Shown here: piece after piece, positions 22,996 through 32,789 of the stretch
Layout: each line of letters opens with the position of its first letter
How positions within the stretch are numbered: position 1 is the first letter of the stretch
Origin: Tenrec ecaudatus
Lineage: Eukaryota; Chordata; Mammalia; Afrosoricida; Tenrecidae
Assembly: GCF_050624435.1 (NCBI RefSeq)
Contig: NC_134530.1
Span: 142,640,721-142,704,720, forward strand
Reading direction: 5' to 3'
Length of the DNA stretch: 64,000 bases
Notes under the pieces: model-generated
Told to the model about the DNA's origin: nothing
The model's input: only the letters and a program-made list of their open reading frames with translations
Databases searched by the model: none
Translations under genes and position numbers: made by a program

Positions 22996-24235
22996 AGCAA
23001 AGAAAAGTAACCCATCAGAAGGCTCAAATTATATAACAATATCATTGGCATCATATGCAAGTAAAATTCTGCTCATGATCATCCAACAATGATTGTGACA
23101 GTACATTGACAGGAGCTTCCAAAGGTTCAGGTCAGATTCAGAAGAAGATGTAGAACAAGGGCTATCATTTCTGATGTCAGATTGACCGTCGCTGGAAGCA
23201 GAGAGTACTAGGAAGATATCTACATGTGCTTCATCGGTTATGTCAAGGCATTGGACTGTGTGGCTCATACAAACTAGAAATAAGCTTGTGAAGAATGGGA
23301 ATTCCTAAACCCTTCATCGTGGAACCTGTACGTGGAAGAAGAGGCAGTTGTAGAAACAGAATAAGGGAATAATGATGCATGGTTTGAAAACAGAAAAGGT
23401 GTGCATCATTGTCACCATGCTTTATCAATCTGTATGCTAAGCAAATCATCACAGAAGCTGGATTTTATAAAGAAGCATATGGCATCAGGATTGGAGAAAG
23501 ACTTATTAATCGCCTGGGATATTCAAATGACATAACCTTGCTTCTGAAAGTGAGGAGGACTTGAAGCATTTGCTGATGATCAAGGACTGCAGCCTTCAGT
23601 ATGAATTACAGCTCAATGAGAAGAAAACCAGGATCCTCACAACGAGCCCAATAGGAAACCCCCAGGATGAAACTGTCAAGGATGTCATCTTGCTTGGATG
23701 CTCAATCAATGCTCATGGAAGTAGCAGTCAAGAGATCAAACGCTGCATTGCATTGGATAACTTTGTTCTCCAAGACTTTTTTTTTTAAGTTTGAAAAGCA
23801 AGAATGTTAACTGGAGAACTAAGGTTCATCTGACCCAAACCATCGTATTTCCAATCATCTCATATGCTTGTAGAAGTTGTACACTGAATAAAGAAGACCA
23901 GACCGAGAAGAGTCTGTGCTGACAAAGAATATTGAGGGTACCGTGGACTGACACAATAACAGATATCTATTGGAAGCAGTGCAACCAGATACTCCTGGGA
24001 AGCAAGGATGGGGACACTTCACCTCATGTACTTTAGACTTGTTATCAGGTGAGGCCAGTCCCCAGAGAAGGCCCTCATGCTTGATAAAGGAGAAGGACAG
24101 CCTCAAAAATATGAGTTGACACTGTCTACAATGGGCCAAACATAAGAGCTCTTGTAAACATGGTGGAGAACTGGACAGTGTTTCTGTCGTATGTAAGGTT
24201 GCTATGAGTCAGAATGGACTGGACAGCACCTAACA
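22996..24235 (+). mobile_element. RTE/BovB-type LINE, copy 3 of a head-to-tail trio
   Basis: It starts mid-RT ('atcccagcatcattg' type context, 23030-23130) and runs to the 3' terminus at about 24235 ('gaatggactggacagcacct'). A 75-codon frame at 23561-23788 keeps KKTRILTTSPIG and VILLGCSINAHGSS of the late RT. Confidence 0.8.
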
Positions 24236-25084
24236 TTGTATATTGGGTGAAGGTTTACAGAGCAAATCTGTTTTACATTCAACAATGTACACCCAATTTG
24301 TTTCATTGATTGTAATCCCCACCGTGTAACATCACTTTCCCTGTTGTCTCCGTGTTTCCTGTTGCCATTCTTCTTCTTTCCTAAACTTTTAGAATGTTGT
24401 CCTTGTATAAACACTGCCTTTTCCATCTCAAATGACCGACTATTCTAAACATGTGTTCTTCCCCAGTGTAATTGTTTCCTTTACAGCGCTAACTACTGTT
24501 TTGCTGAAAATTGAGTCATAGAGGTGGGTTCTGTACAGGTCAGAAGGGGACGAAGGGTCAGAGTTCCATCAGCCTCTAGCTGACCTATAATCCAGGTCTT
24601 TTTTACAATTTTGAGTTTGGGTGCACTTTTTTTTTTTTTTTTGCTACTCCACCCACAACCTTCTAATGTTGATCCTTTCACAGCAGTTGGCAGTGGTAGC
24701 CAGACACTGTCTAGTTCTGGTCGCAGGGTCAAAGAAGACTGATGTTTGTGGTCCATTAGTCCATTGGATGGATTGTTTCTGTGAGTCTTAGATTTTAATC
24801 ACTTTTCCTTACTCCAGGCAGAGAGACCATTAGTTGCACTTTAGATGAATACACACAAACTTTTAATATTCCAGTTGTTATATACTAAAGTATAATGTAG
24901 AACATTGTCTACGAGAACTACATTATGCTTTTGACCTTGATGCACCCTGAGCTGTGGTTCTAGGACAACAGGCCCACACAGTGATTCATTCCTTCAACAT
25001 GTTTGGTTACGTCTAAGGCATTTTCATAACTTTGCACCCTGTATGGTCTACCACATTCTTCGCTCTGTTTGTGGCATCGTTCAA

Positions 25085-25284
25085 CATACACATAGAAATA
25101 GATACCCTTGGGGGGAGCGGGGAGGGAGGGGAAAAAAGCAGACTTGATGCAAAGGGCTTAAGTGGAGAGCAAATGCTTTGAAAATGATGAGGGCAAAGAA
25201 TGTATGGATGTGCTTTATACAATTGATGTATGTTTGGATTGTGATAAGAGTTGTATGAGTCCCTAATAAAATGTAAAAAAAAAA
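25085..25284 (+). mobile_element. Young L1 3' tail with poly(A)
   Basis: 'gggagggaggggaaaaaagc', 'aagggcttaagtggagagca', 'gtatggatgtgctttataca' and 'cctaataaaatgtaaaaaaa' give the full L1 tail with polyadenylation signal and A run. It is heavily 5' truncated. Confidence 0.82.
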
Positions 25285-25379
25285 GGGATGCTCTTTGTCA
25301 AAACTGAACATATTCATGAGTATAATCCCACTCTCCCTCCCACACCCTTTCAGCGCCCATGTCTGTCTATGCATCCTCT

Positions 25380-25497
25380 CATGTTGCTGCTGTTAGGTGC
25401 TGTCTATTTGATACTGACTCATTGCAACCCTGTGCACAACAGAACAAAACACTGCTTGGTCCTGTGCCATGCACGCATAGATCGCATAGATCGCTGT
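25380..25497 (-). mobile_element. RTE 3' end, antisense
   Basis: 'ttgctgctgttaggtgctgt', 'tgactcattgcaaccctgtg' and 'acaacagaacaaaacactgc' match the reverse of the RTE 3' terminus, as at 18241, 32418 and 60113. Confidence 0.7.
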
Positions 25498-26239
25498 TAC
25501 TGTAAGATTGTGTATAACAGTAGTGACATTTGTTCCCTTTAAATTTCGCAGTTTTCTCAGTGTCTGTCTTGTCTCCATCATGTTTGCTGATCTCCTTTTT
25601 ATTGTCTAGGCCTTCTCCCTCACCCAAGTTAATATATATCTCTTTTCTGGTTTGTGATTGTATCTCCCTTCCCCTGGTAGTCAACAACTGTTTCTTTTAG
25701 TGTAAAAAACTTTTTTGTGACTTTTTATTTTAGTAACCTCATACAATATTTGTCCTTTTGTGATTGGCTTATTTCACGCAACATAATATCCTCCGATTTA
25801 ATCCATGCTGAGCATTTCAGAATTTGTCATTGTGTAGCATTCAATAGTTTGCTTATCCTTTCTTCCACTGATGGGCATGTAGGTGTTATGAAGAGCGTTA
25901 GGATAGACATGAGTGCGCATGTGTCTGTGCATGTTGTGGTTCTTATTTCTCTAGGCTATATACCAAGTACTGGGACTTTTAGCTCATACAGTATTTCTAT
26001 CTCCAGCTTGAAGGAAGCACCTAATCTTTTTCTTTTTCCACAGTGGTTGTGCTGTCTTACAATCTCACCACAGTGTGAGGGTTCCAGTCTCTCCCTACCC
26101 TTGCCATACTTTTTTAATTCCTTGGTTTGTTTTTATATTTTAACTATGCTATGAGCGCTGGGGTAAGATGGTAACTCTTTATGGGAGTCAGCAAATGGAA
26201 ATTAAAGGCATCCAGGGCTCAATTTGTAGCCAAATGATA

Positions 26240-26446
26240 ACTCGGGGAACAACGATGCCTGGTGTCTCTGTAGTCAGGCACTGGACTGCTAACTGCAAAG
26301 TCTGTGGCCCAAACCACCAGCCACTCTGAGGGAGAAAAATGAGATTTCTCTGAGGAAGAATGATTTACCGTCTAGAAACTATAGGAACTGTAATAGCTGG
26401 AATCTATTCAGTGACAGTGGGTTGGGTTTGGCTTTGGGTAGAAGGG
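26240..26446 (+). mobile_element. AfroSINE-type SINE, full length
   Basis: It runs from 'gatgcctggtgtctctgtag' through 'gactgctaactgcaaagtct', 'ccaccagccactctgaggga' and 'ctatgggaactgta'-like text to 'cagtgacagtgggttgggtt', the typical SINE 3' end. Confidence 0.75.
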
Positions 26447-28468
26447 GAACCGTAACACTAGGGAGATACATACACCTTAGAATAATCAACCATTTAAGAT
26501 CAAAAGAACAGCATTTACTCAGGGATAAAATTCAGAAGTGTTATGAAAAACAGAAATGAGATGGGTGATGTTACACGGTAGGGATTGCAATCAATGACAT
26601 GAAATTAAATGTGTATGAATTGTTGGAGAACTGATTTTCTCTGTAAACCTTCACCCAATTCACAAGTGTTTTTAAAAAGACTGGATCTAGATGTGTTTGT
26701 CAATATGGGAGGACTCTCTAATGATAATGAAATTAAATGCCCTGGAAAAATTGATTGTGCTATTACAGTTAGATTGGCTCTTGGAAAGCAAGAAAAAGCA
26801 ATAATGGCCCACACTAAAAGTAGTGTGGTGGAGTGAAATTTCTTAATAAGGCTCTTCTACCCAAGTCTCTGTAATTCCCACCAAAGGATTGGGTGAGACT
26901 ATGCAAATGAGGCATGTGTAACACTAATGGGGGACTGGTCAATTTTCACTACCACCCACCACCACCCCCGCCCAGCCCACCTCCCTGACTACAAGCATGA
27001 GCCACCTTTGAAACAGCAGTAGAGAAGGGAGATACCCAGGGGACCGTGGAAGAATACATTTAAGACCACCAAGATCGGATGCCTCACAGACCACGGCACA
27101 GAGACCCAGAGGAGCAGCACCAAGACTATGAGGAGCTGTCTCTTCATCTGGCCCAAGACCCTGGAACTGTGGAAGTCTGAGATCAAGTGACAAGTGGGTT
27201 GCCTTCCTGGCCCATGGAGGCAAAGGCTAGGAGACTGAGGTCCTGAGAAAAACTTGATCACCACCTGGCTGAGAGGTAGACAACTGGAGAGACACATGGC
27301 TGCTGGCCGAGACTCCTAACTGTATCCTTACTGTTTGCTGATCATGACTGTGGTAACCTATTGACTTTCCTAATAAGCCCCCTAAATTTTGAGCATTGTC
27401 TGTGAGCTCTGTGTGGCCACTGTAATGAATTCTCAAACCCAGCATAGATGTAGCGTGGTGTCAGAGAAACAGCTGGTTTCAGAATAAGTAAAGAAAAATG
27501 GAGTGTAGAACAGTCTGAGTTGACCTCTTGGCAATGGGGAAGCCAGAGAAGGACAAATATAGCCCTCGTGCTGTTTACTGCAAGTAAAAATCTCAGAAGC
27601 GTCTTGGTCATAGAGAAAGAAGGGATCAAAAATATCGGTAAAGAGGTACACTAGAGTAGACGTTCTATCTAAAACCGACAGCCCAGCAGACTGATAACGA
27701 GCTAGAGGATCCGATGGCCACTCAAGCTCACCTGACTGTGGCAACCTATTGGCTCTCCCCAGTCATTCACCAAGGAGTTCAATAATCATCAAGGCACACC
27801 TACCCGTGGGAGCTGTCCTCCCTAAACTAGAGGCGATGGTAGAAGATCCTGGAGATGTTATTATAGCAGTGGGATCCCTGGTACCAGTGTGGGTGGTGAG
27901 ATCTAAAATTATACCAGCCAAAGGCCAGCACTTCACTTCAGAAGCAAGGTGACCATAATGAGGCAGGGAGCGTGACCCACCAGGCGCTAAGAATATTATT
28001 ACTCGAAAGCAGTATTCCCAGGAGCAAGACAAATGTAGAGCCAATAAATTTACTGCTATATCCATAAAACCAAAATAAATCAAGAGTGGATGGCCAGAAG
28101 CCTGATGATCCCCTAAGGGGTAATGATTCTCTGCCCAATTTCCTAACCTGAGTCAGTCCTCAGAACTGGAATCTACTGGCTGAATGAAAAGCCAGGTTTT
28201 CCGGAGGAAAACAAACTAGCAAATATCCAGGAACCTAGTCCAATTCTACCCGAAGGGGATCGTGGCCATTAATTTGAATAGCCAAATATTTGGGCAAGGA
28301 AAATATTTAAATATTTTTTAAATTATAGCACACATGCTCCGACTTGACCTGGAGCCTCGTATCACATCATAGTTTTCCTGTTAAGTTTCTTCCCTCTTCC
28401 CAGAACACCCCCTTCTCTCCCTTGCTAACTTCAGTCCCTGCTTCTATGAATATATTCTCTCCTACCCA
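26447..28468. other. Unrecognised 2-kb stretch, possibly LTR or retroviral remnant
   Basis: No coding gene recognised. 26930-27440 and 27600-28300 read like old interspersed repeat. The phrase 'tgactgtggtaacctattga' (27344) recurs as 'tgactgtggcaacctattgg' (27734), about 390 bp apart. The text around 27340-27480 has the feel of an LTR 3' end, but I cannot name it. ORF openings here (up to about 106 codons, both strands) carry no domain I know. Confidence 0.35.
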
Positions 28469-28469
28469 G

Positions 28470-28642
28470 AAGCTAACCCGTTGCGGTCAAGTCAGCTCTA
28501 ACACATAGCAACCCTACTCAACTGTTTCCAAGCGGAAGCAGACCACCGCATCTTTCGCCTATGACGCAGGATGGTGGGTTCAAACAGACACCCTTTCAAT
28601 TAGCAGCTGAGCACTTAACCGTTGCATCCCTTCCAGGCTCCC
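28470..28642 (-). mobile_element. AfroSINE-type SINE, antisense
   Basis: 'acccgttgcggtcaagtcag', 'cacatagcaaccctac', 'ggatggtgggttcaaacaga', 'agcagctgagcacttaaccg' and 'cttccaggctccc' are the SINE landmarks in reverse. Confidence 0.75.
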
Positions 28643-28679
28643 TTCCAGGCAAAATGCTCTGTTCTAAAATCCCAAACTT

Positions 28680-28900
28680 GATTAAGTGCGTGTCCTTTGT
28701 ACTTCCACAATAGAGGCCAATGGAATAGAATTGAAAGTTCGGAAATAAACCCATACAATGTATTTTCAACAAAAGTGATAAGTCGATAGAGCGGGGAAAG
28801 AATAATCCCTTGGTCAATGGTGCTAGGTCAACTGGATCTTCACATGCAAAGACATTAACTTGGACTCAGGCCTGACACCATATTTTTATAGGATACCAAA
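28680..28900 (+). mobile_element. Older L1 ORF2 fragment
   Basis: 'gaggccaatggaatagaatt', 'aataaacccatacaatg', 'ggtcaactggatcttcacat' and 'cattaacttggactcaggcc' are conserved C-terminal ORF2 words of mammalian L1s. It starts just after the antisense SINE and fades near 28900. Confidence 0.65.
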
Positions 28901-29179
28901 GTCCTATGATCCGATAGCAAAGTTAGATATTTTCATATCAGAGGAAGTAAGAAAGGAGTCCAAATATCTCCTCTCACCTTTGAAACAAGTGCTAGTCTGT
29001 CCAAAGTCTGGCTGTATCTCGTTCCTTTGTCTATTCCTAGGACTAAATAAATAGCTTCCCAAATAGCTGGCTTGTACAACAAAACAAAAACCAGTAGGTA
29101 GTATCTGAAAATGATTTAGCATAGATGGGAGTGAAATCGAATAATTTTCTTTCTCATCATATTCTACTTAGTTTAAAAA

Positions 29180-29292
29180 TAAGTCAGACCAGTCTGTTGT
29201 TGTTATTGTTGCTAATTGTCCAATGGACTGTACTTCATGGCAACCCCCTGCGAGACATCCCTAAGTTAGGGGAGGTACAGAAGGGAAAAAAC
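29180..29292 (-). mobile_element. RTE/SINE 3'-end-like fragment, antisense
   Basis: 'gttgttgttattgttgctaa' followed by 'cttcatggcaaccccctgcg' resembles the reversed RTE or SINE terminus seen elsewhere in the window, but the match is short. Confidence 0.45.
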
Positions 29293-29325
29293 TACAACAG
29301 ACGTGTGGATACCCAAGCATCAAGG

Positions 29326-29371
29326 CAGTGATGGGATTCAGCTGTTTTGCACTGGTTTGGGAAAAACAATA

Positions 29372-29414
<43 letters not shown>

Positions 29415-30355
29415 TTACTTCAGAGAGCCAGTTGTTAAAATGGCCCTTCAAATCAGGGTTCTACGGTGTGTGGCTGGACAGCCACCAACTGTGGACATGA
29501 CAAATGTATATTCCTTACTCTTTTCTAGCTTTTCTCTGTGCAGCAGTGTGTTCGACGTGCCGTAGTAATGTTCATTCCATCCATAGGTATAAAAAAATTC
29601 AAGGATTTATGCTTGAAATATTTATTTATTCATTTCATCACATTTGTTATCCTTTTAATGTACTTTTGATGAAATTCTACATTTGTTACTTCTTTGCTTT
29701 TGTTACTTCAGGAAACATATAATGTAAAGAGAACATGTGTCAAGCATCCAGAGCCTGACACGCCGTCGTTCCTCTCAGCTTTGTGTTATGCCCCAGATTC
29801 CCACGAGATATTATGAGTGAACCATGCAATCCCTGAAAGCTCTCAAAGAGCTAAAAGCACTGTCAGAACACTTGCTGTAAGTCCAGCAAACACGGAAAGG
29901 GCTTTTCAAAGATAAACATGAGATGTTCAGAGAAGAGAAGCCGTCTGTATCTAATACATCAAACACAATGACCATTGTCTAATGGGCCTACCTCTAAAGG
30001 AGTGGCATCCTACGCCTACAGTGAAAAGATGTTCAGAAGAAAACACACGGCGAATGAAGCGCAGATAAAACCCAAGAATATCGCGAGGATCAAACAGCAA
30101 TATGAAAATATCTTAAATAACAATTTTATTGGGTTTTGTCAGGTAGTGTTTAGTATTTTTCATGAGCATTTTTAAACCCATAACTTAATCTCATTCTGTG
30201 TAGCTCTTTTATTGTTCTTATTTAAGTATGAGCTTTATGAAATCATAAACTACCTGTCCGTAGATCGACTTCTTATACGTGAAACGGTCACCAGGACAGG
30301 AGCCAGTTGTTAAATTATTTGAACGTCGCTGGATCAAGGTGCGATCCCAGCTCCA
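29326..30355 (+). mobile_element. Decayed hAT DNA transposon with transposase C-terminal remnant
   Basis: The left end reads CAGTGATGGGATTCAGC. The right end (about 30335-30355, GATCCCAGCTCCATG) resembles its reverse complement. Near 29860-30060 broken frames read LAVSPANTERAF and then NGPTSKGVAS with a following Arg-rich stretch. These fit the hAT C-terminal dimerisation region (xPxSNxxxERxFS, then NGPxL). Flanks CATCAAGG and CTTAAGGT may be a decayed 8-bp duplication. An (ATT)n microsatellite sits inside at 29373. It lies in intron 1, about 340 bp downstream of exon 1. Confidence 0.6.
29373..29414. repeat. (ATT)n microsatellite, about 14 units
   Basis: An uninterrupted run of ATT units within the hAT remnant. 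Confidence 0.97.
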
Positions 30356-30691
30356 TGCTTAAGGTGAATGTCCAAGGGGGGTGGGGAGAGTGGGGGCTTC
30401 TCCCCAGCCTTTGAGCCCCAGACACTGCGGGTTCGGTATCTGTTCCATAAGGGCCCAGAAACCCACTCAGCAGTTCCCCCAAAGATCAGGAGAAGGCGTT
30501 TGTCAGTGTCACGACGTAGTGACAAAATGTCCAGCGTGTGGGGCCGGGCTGTGTGGTTCTGAGGGCCAGGCGGCCCCTCCCGCCACTCCGCCTGCTCAGC
30601 TCTGAAGGGGGGCCCTGCGGCGGGCTGGTGCGGCTTCCCATCACCCCAACGTCCCTCCAGACGCCCCACGCCGCCTCGGTTGGCCCCTCAC

Positions 30692-30874
30692 CTGCTCCGA
30701 GCCCGTGGTAAACCAGGCTTCCAAGTCTTTCAGGCCGCGCTGCAGCTCCATGATGTCCACCACGCCGTCCCCGTTGTGGTCCAGCTCCTGGAAGAGGGCC
30801 TCGTAGAGGCTGTAGGAGGTGTCCTCCTGGCACGTCGCCCGCGGCAGCACGAAGCCCCGCAGCCAGCGCAGCAT
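30692..30874 (-). CDS. SLC25A24-like: Coding exon 1 of SCaMC/SLC25A24-like carrier (start codon, EF-hand 1)
   Basis: The exon has 61 codons from ATG at 30874 to a GTGAGG splice donor at 30691. The product starts [11 protein letters not shown], matching the family start MLRWLRDFVLP. Residues 32-43 form a canonical EF-hand loop, [12 protein letters not shown], with acidic ligands at positions 1, 5 and 12 and Gly at 6. After the loop the sequence ([11 protein letters not shown]) departs from SLC25A24, which here has a short Gly-Ile-Pro linker. The reading frame stays open about 160 codons upstream, but this is GC-rich island sequence. The ATG was chosen because homology starts exactly there. The exon ends in phase 0, as exon 2 needs. 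Confidence 0.88.
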
Positions 30875-31111
30875 GGCCCTTCTGGCGGACGGCTGGGCGC
30901 CGCCGGCTCCGAACGCAGGCCTCACGTCCACAGCACGCAACCAATCACCGGCTGCCCTGACGACGCCCACGACGCCCACGACGCCGAGCAGTCGCCGTGG
31001 GTGCGTCCGCAGCAACTGCCTGGCGGGCTCCCAGAGAGGCCCTTCGCGGAGCCGCGGGAGGGAGCGCCACCTCGTGGGGACACTGACGGATTCGCCCCAC
31101 CCCCCAGAACG

Positions 31112-31147
31112 GCCCCGCCCCGGAAGTTGGACTGTGGTGGCCATTGG
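31112..31147 (-). promoter_or_regulatory. GC box, ETS-type site and CCAAT box upstream of exon 1
   Basis: A GC box (CCCCGCCCC, 31113-31121) overlaps CCGGAAGT (31120-31127), the core bound by ETS factors such as GABP. ATTGG at 31143-31147 reads CCAAT on the minus strand. A second CCAAT lies on the plus strand near 30941. ETS, GC and CCAAT elements within about 270 bp of the ATG are typical of nuclear genes for mitochondrial proteins. Function is inferred from motifs only. Confidence 0.45.
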
Positions 31148-31640
31148 CGTGATGGCAAACCGTTTACAGGATCCTAGGGGTCGAGGAGCCCAGGGAGTGG
31201 AGGGGACCTTGGGGAAGGGGAGTGCACGCCCCAAGCGACATTGAAAGGGCATTCGGGTGTCTAGAACAAAAATACGTGCCTGCAATGAGGAAGCCACTGG
31301 GGGAAGCGGCCACACCTGCATCGGTGACACGAGAGCCCAGACCGGGCCCGGCCCACTCGCCATCTCAGGAAAGCCTGCGCCTTGGGATGCAAACCCTACT
31401 GAGCCTGCCGGAGATGATGGAAGAGACGGGGTTTACCCGACTGGCCACAATGTTGATCCTCTCCTCTCTGTTCCCCACCCTCGCTGAGCCCGGGGCCTGC
31501 TTTTCCTGGATCCTCACCGCAGCTACAATCGCCTGCCTTCTAAACTCCTCCCCCCCACTCACGAAAGACCCTCGGAAATCCGCCTGTAGTGCTAGGTCCT
31601 GGGGAGACACTGTTGGGCATGCCCTGCCGGAACATTCCTG

Positions 31641-32234
31641 GGCCTCTCTGCACTTTCTCGGGCTTCTTTGTGAGCCTGCGATCTTCTAAGGAGAATTGTG
31701 GTAGACAGAAAGCTAGTTTTTGGAATTTATTTCACTAAAGTTTTCTATCGCCCACAACATGTCACATTCTTTGAAAATCTGCGGCAGGGCCTAATGACAG
31801 ACTTTGAGCAGTGTTTTTAAATGAATTTTTCATGTAAAATGCCAAAACTTGGAGTGCAGAGTAACTTCACTTATATCTTAAAATACTCAACTCTGATATA
31901 TTTTATGATGTTACTTATTTCACACAAAAATATTTGTTTTACTGGGCAATTTCCCAATGTGTTCCAAGAGATATAATGGCCCAGGAACCTAATCTCACAG
32001 AAAATCTTGTACTTAATTGGATGCGTTCTAGAATGAATATTAAAACCAGAAAACTATTAATGAAGCCTATGGAAAATAGAAGTGTCAGACATTTATAAGT
32101 ATAAAATACCTCTTGTAATAAAAGACAATGATCAAAAGCAAATAATATATTATGAAGTTTATAACATACAAGTAAAATGTATGGCAAATGGTCAAAGGAA
32201 TGGAAGGGGGAAATGGAAGTATAATGTTATAAGG
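31641..32234. other. Upstream flank of the carrier gene, nothing recognised
   Basis: AT-rich DNA beyond the promoter island, with no named repeat or gene. Confidence 0.4.
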
Positions 32235-32405
32235 CAGTGATTCTCAACTCTCCCAATGCCGTAACCCGTTAATACAGTTCCTCGTGTTGTGGTGACCCCC
32301 AACCATAGCATTGTCTTCGTTGCTACTTCATAAGTGTAATTTTCCTACTGTTATGAATCGTTTGACCCCACAAAGGGATCACGGCCCACTGGTTGAGAAT
32401 CACTG
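32235..32405 (+). mobile_element. SPIN-type hAT MITE (non-autonomous), 171 bp
   Basis: It has perfect 14-bp terminal inverted repeats (CAGTGATTCTCAAC and GTTGAGAATCACTG) and a perfect 8-bp target-site duplication TTATAAGG (32227-32234 and 32406-32413). The interior matches the SPIN/URR1 family as I know it: 'aatacagttcctcgtgttg', 'tggtgacccccaaccata', 'gttgctacttcataagtg', 'actgttatgaatcg'. It has no coding capacity, so it was moved by a transposase from an autonomous SPIN. Confidence 0.9.
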
Positions 32406-32417
32406 TTATAAGGCTAT

Positions 32418-32745
32418 AATGCTATTTTTAGATGCTATTCAATTGATTCCAACCCCTGTTGAACACATATACAACAGAACAATACTGCCTGGTCCTCATA
32501 AGTGTTGTTGGAGCCCATATTGTTGCAGTCTCTATGTCAATCCATCTTGTTAAAGGTCATCTTCTTCTATTTTGATGACCTAATATAAAACATGATGTCC
32601 TTTTCCAGAGATAAGTCTTTCCTGATAACATGTCCAAGAAACATGAGATGAAGTCTCACCAGCCTCACTTCTAAGGAACATCCTGACTATACTTCCTCCA
32701 AGACAGATGTGCCTTCTTCTACAAGCACATGAGCCATTTTCTTGA
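32418..32745 (-). mobile_element. RTE 3' end, antisense, about 330 bp
   Basis: 'acaacagaacaatactgcct', 'tgttgcagtctctatgtcaa', 'catgatgtccttttccagag', 'cacttctaaggaacatcctg' and 'cttcctccaagacagatg' follow the reversed RTE 3' region. It starts 5 bp after the SPIN duplication and ends near the (TG)n run. Confidence 0.75.
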
Positions 32746-32750
32746 TATAA

Positions 32751-32751
<1 letters not shown>

Positions 32752-32782
<31 letters not shown>
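32752..32782. repeat. (TG)n microsatellite
   Basis: About 15 uninterrupted TG units. Confidence 0.97.
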
Positions 32783-32783
<1 letters not shown>

Positions 32784-32789
32784 TGGTTT

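Larger units (their letters stand above)
24236..26160 (-). mobile_element. Older L1, antisense: 3' UTR then ORF2 C-terminal part
   Basis: From left to right this is an L1 read backwards. 24236-25000 resembles an afrotherian L1 3' UTR ('attgggtgaaggtttacaga', 'gtggtccattagtcc'). 25640-26160 is the reverse of late ORF2 ('ggcttatttcacgcaacata', 'gatgggcatgtaggtg', 'ctctaggctatataccaag'). Two later insertions, 25085-25284 and 25380-25495, split it. Confidence 0.6.
1782..30874 (-). other. SLC25A24-like: Gene model: SCaMC-type mitochondrial carrier, coding exons 1-4 (5' part of gene)
   Basis: This is the span of a minus-strand gene whose first four coding exons lie in the window; the rest is off the left edge. 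Exons are 183, 127, 88 and 112 nt with phases 0, 1, 2, 0 and join into 170 codons without a stop. Introns are about 13.1, 6.2 and 9.3 kb, all GT-AG. The family (SLC25A23/24/25) are inner-membrane carriers exchanging ATP-Mg for phosphate, switched on by cytosolic calcium bound to N-terminal EF-hands. All four EF-hands are present; the carrier domain is not in the window. The start MLRWLR and the spacing fit SLC25A24 better than SLC25A23 or SLC25A25. Several normally conserved positions differ, so the SCaMC-1-like paralogue (mouse Slc25a54, testis-expressed as I recall) is a strong alternative. Confidence 0.85.
30560..31640. promoter_or_regulatory. CpG-rich promoter island around exon 1
   Basis: This is the most GC- and CpG-rich stretch in an otherwise AT-rich window. 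It covers exon 1 and about 0.75 kb upstream of the ATG on the minus strand, as expected for a broadly used promoter. It holds a short direct repeat of ACGACGCCC-type units near 30958-30990. No TATA box is evident. The start site is inferred to lie between about 30.88 and 31.15 kb. Confidence 0.7.

Noticed and set aside
5990-24235. Reverse-transcriptase motifs considered as a new retroelement or defence-type RT
   Set aside because: Order of domains, 3' end and copy number fit an ordinary RTE/BovB-type LINE.
30486-30944. 152-codon minus frame over exon 1
   Set aside because: It is an out-of-frame shadow of exon 1 in GC-rich DNA.
30641-31363. A 240-codon minus open frame taken as one whole protein
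   Set aside because: Only 30692-30874 has homology and it ends at a clear splice donor. The rest is promoter island and intron read through without a stop because of high GC.
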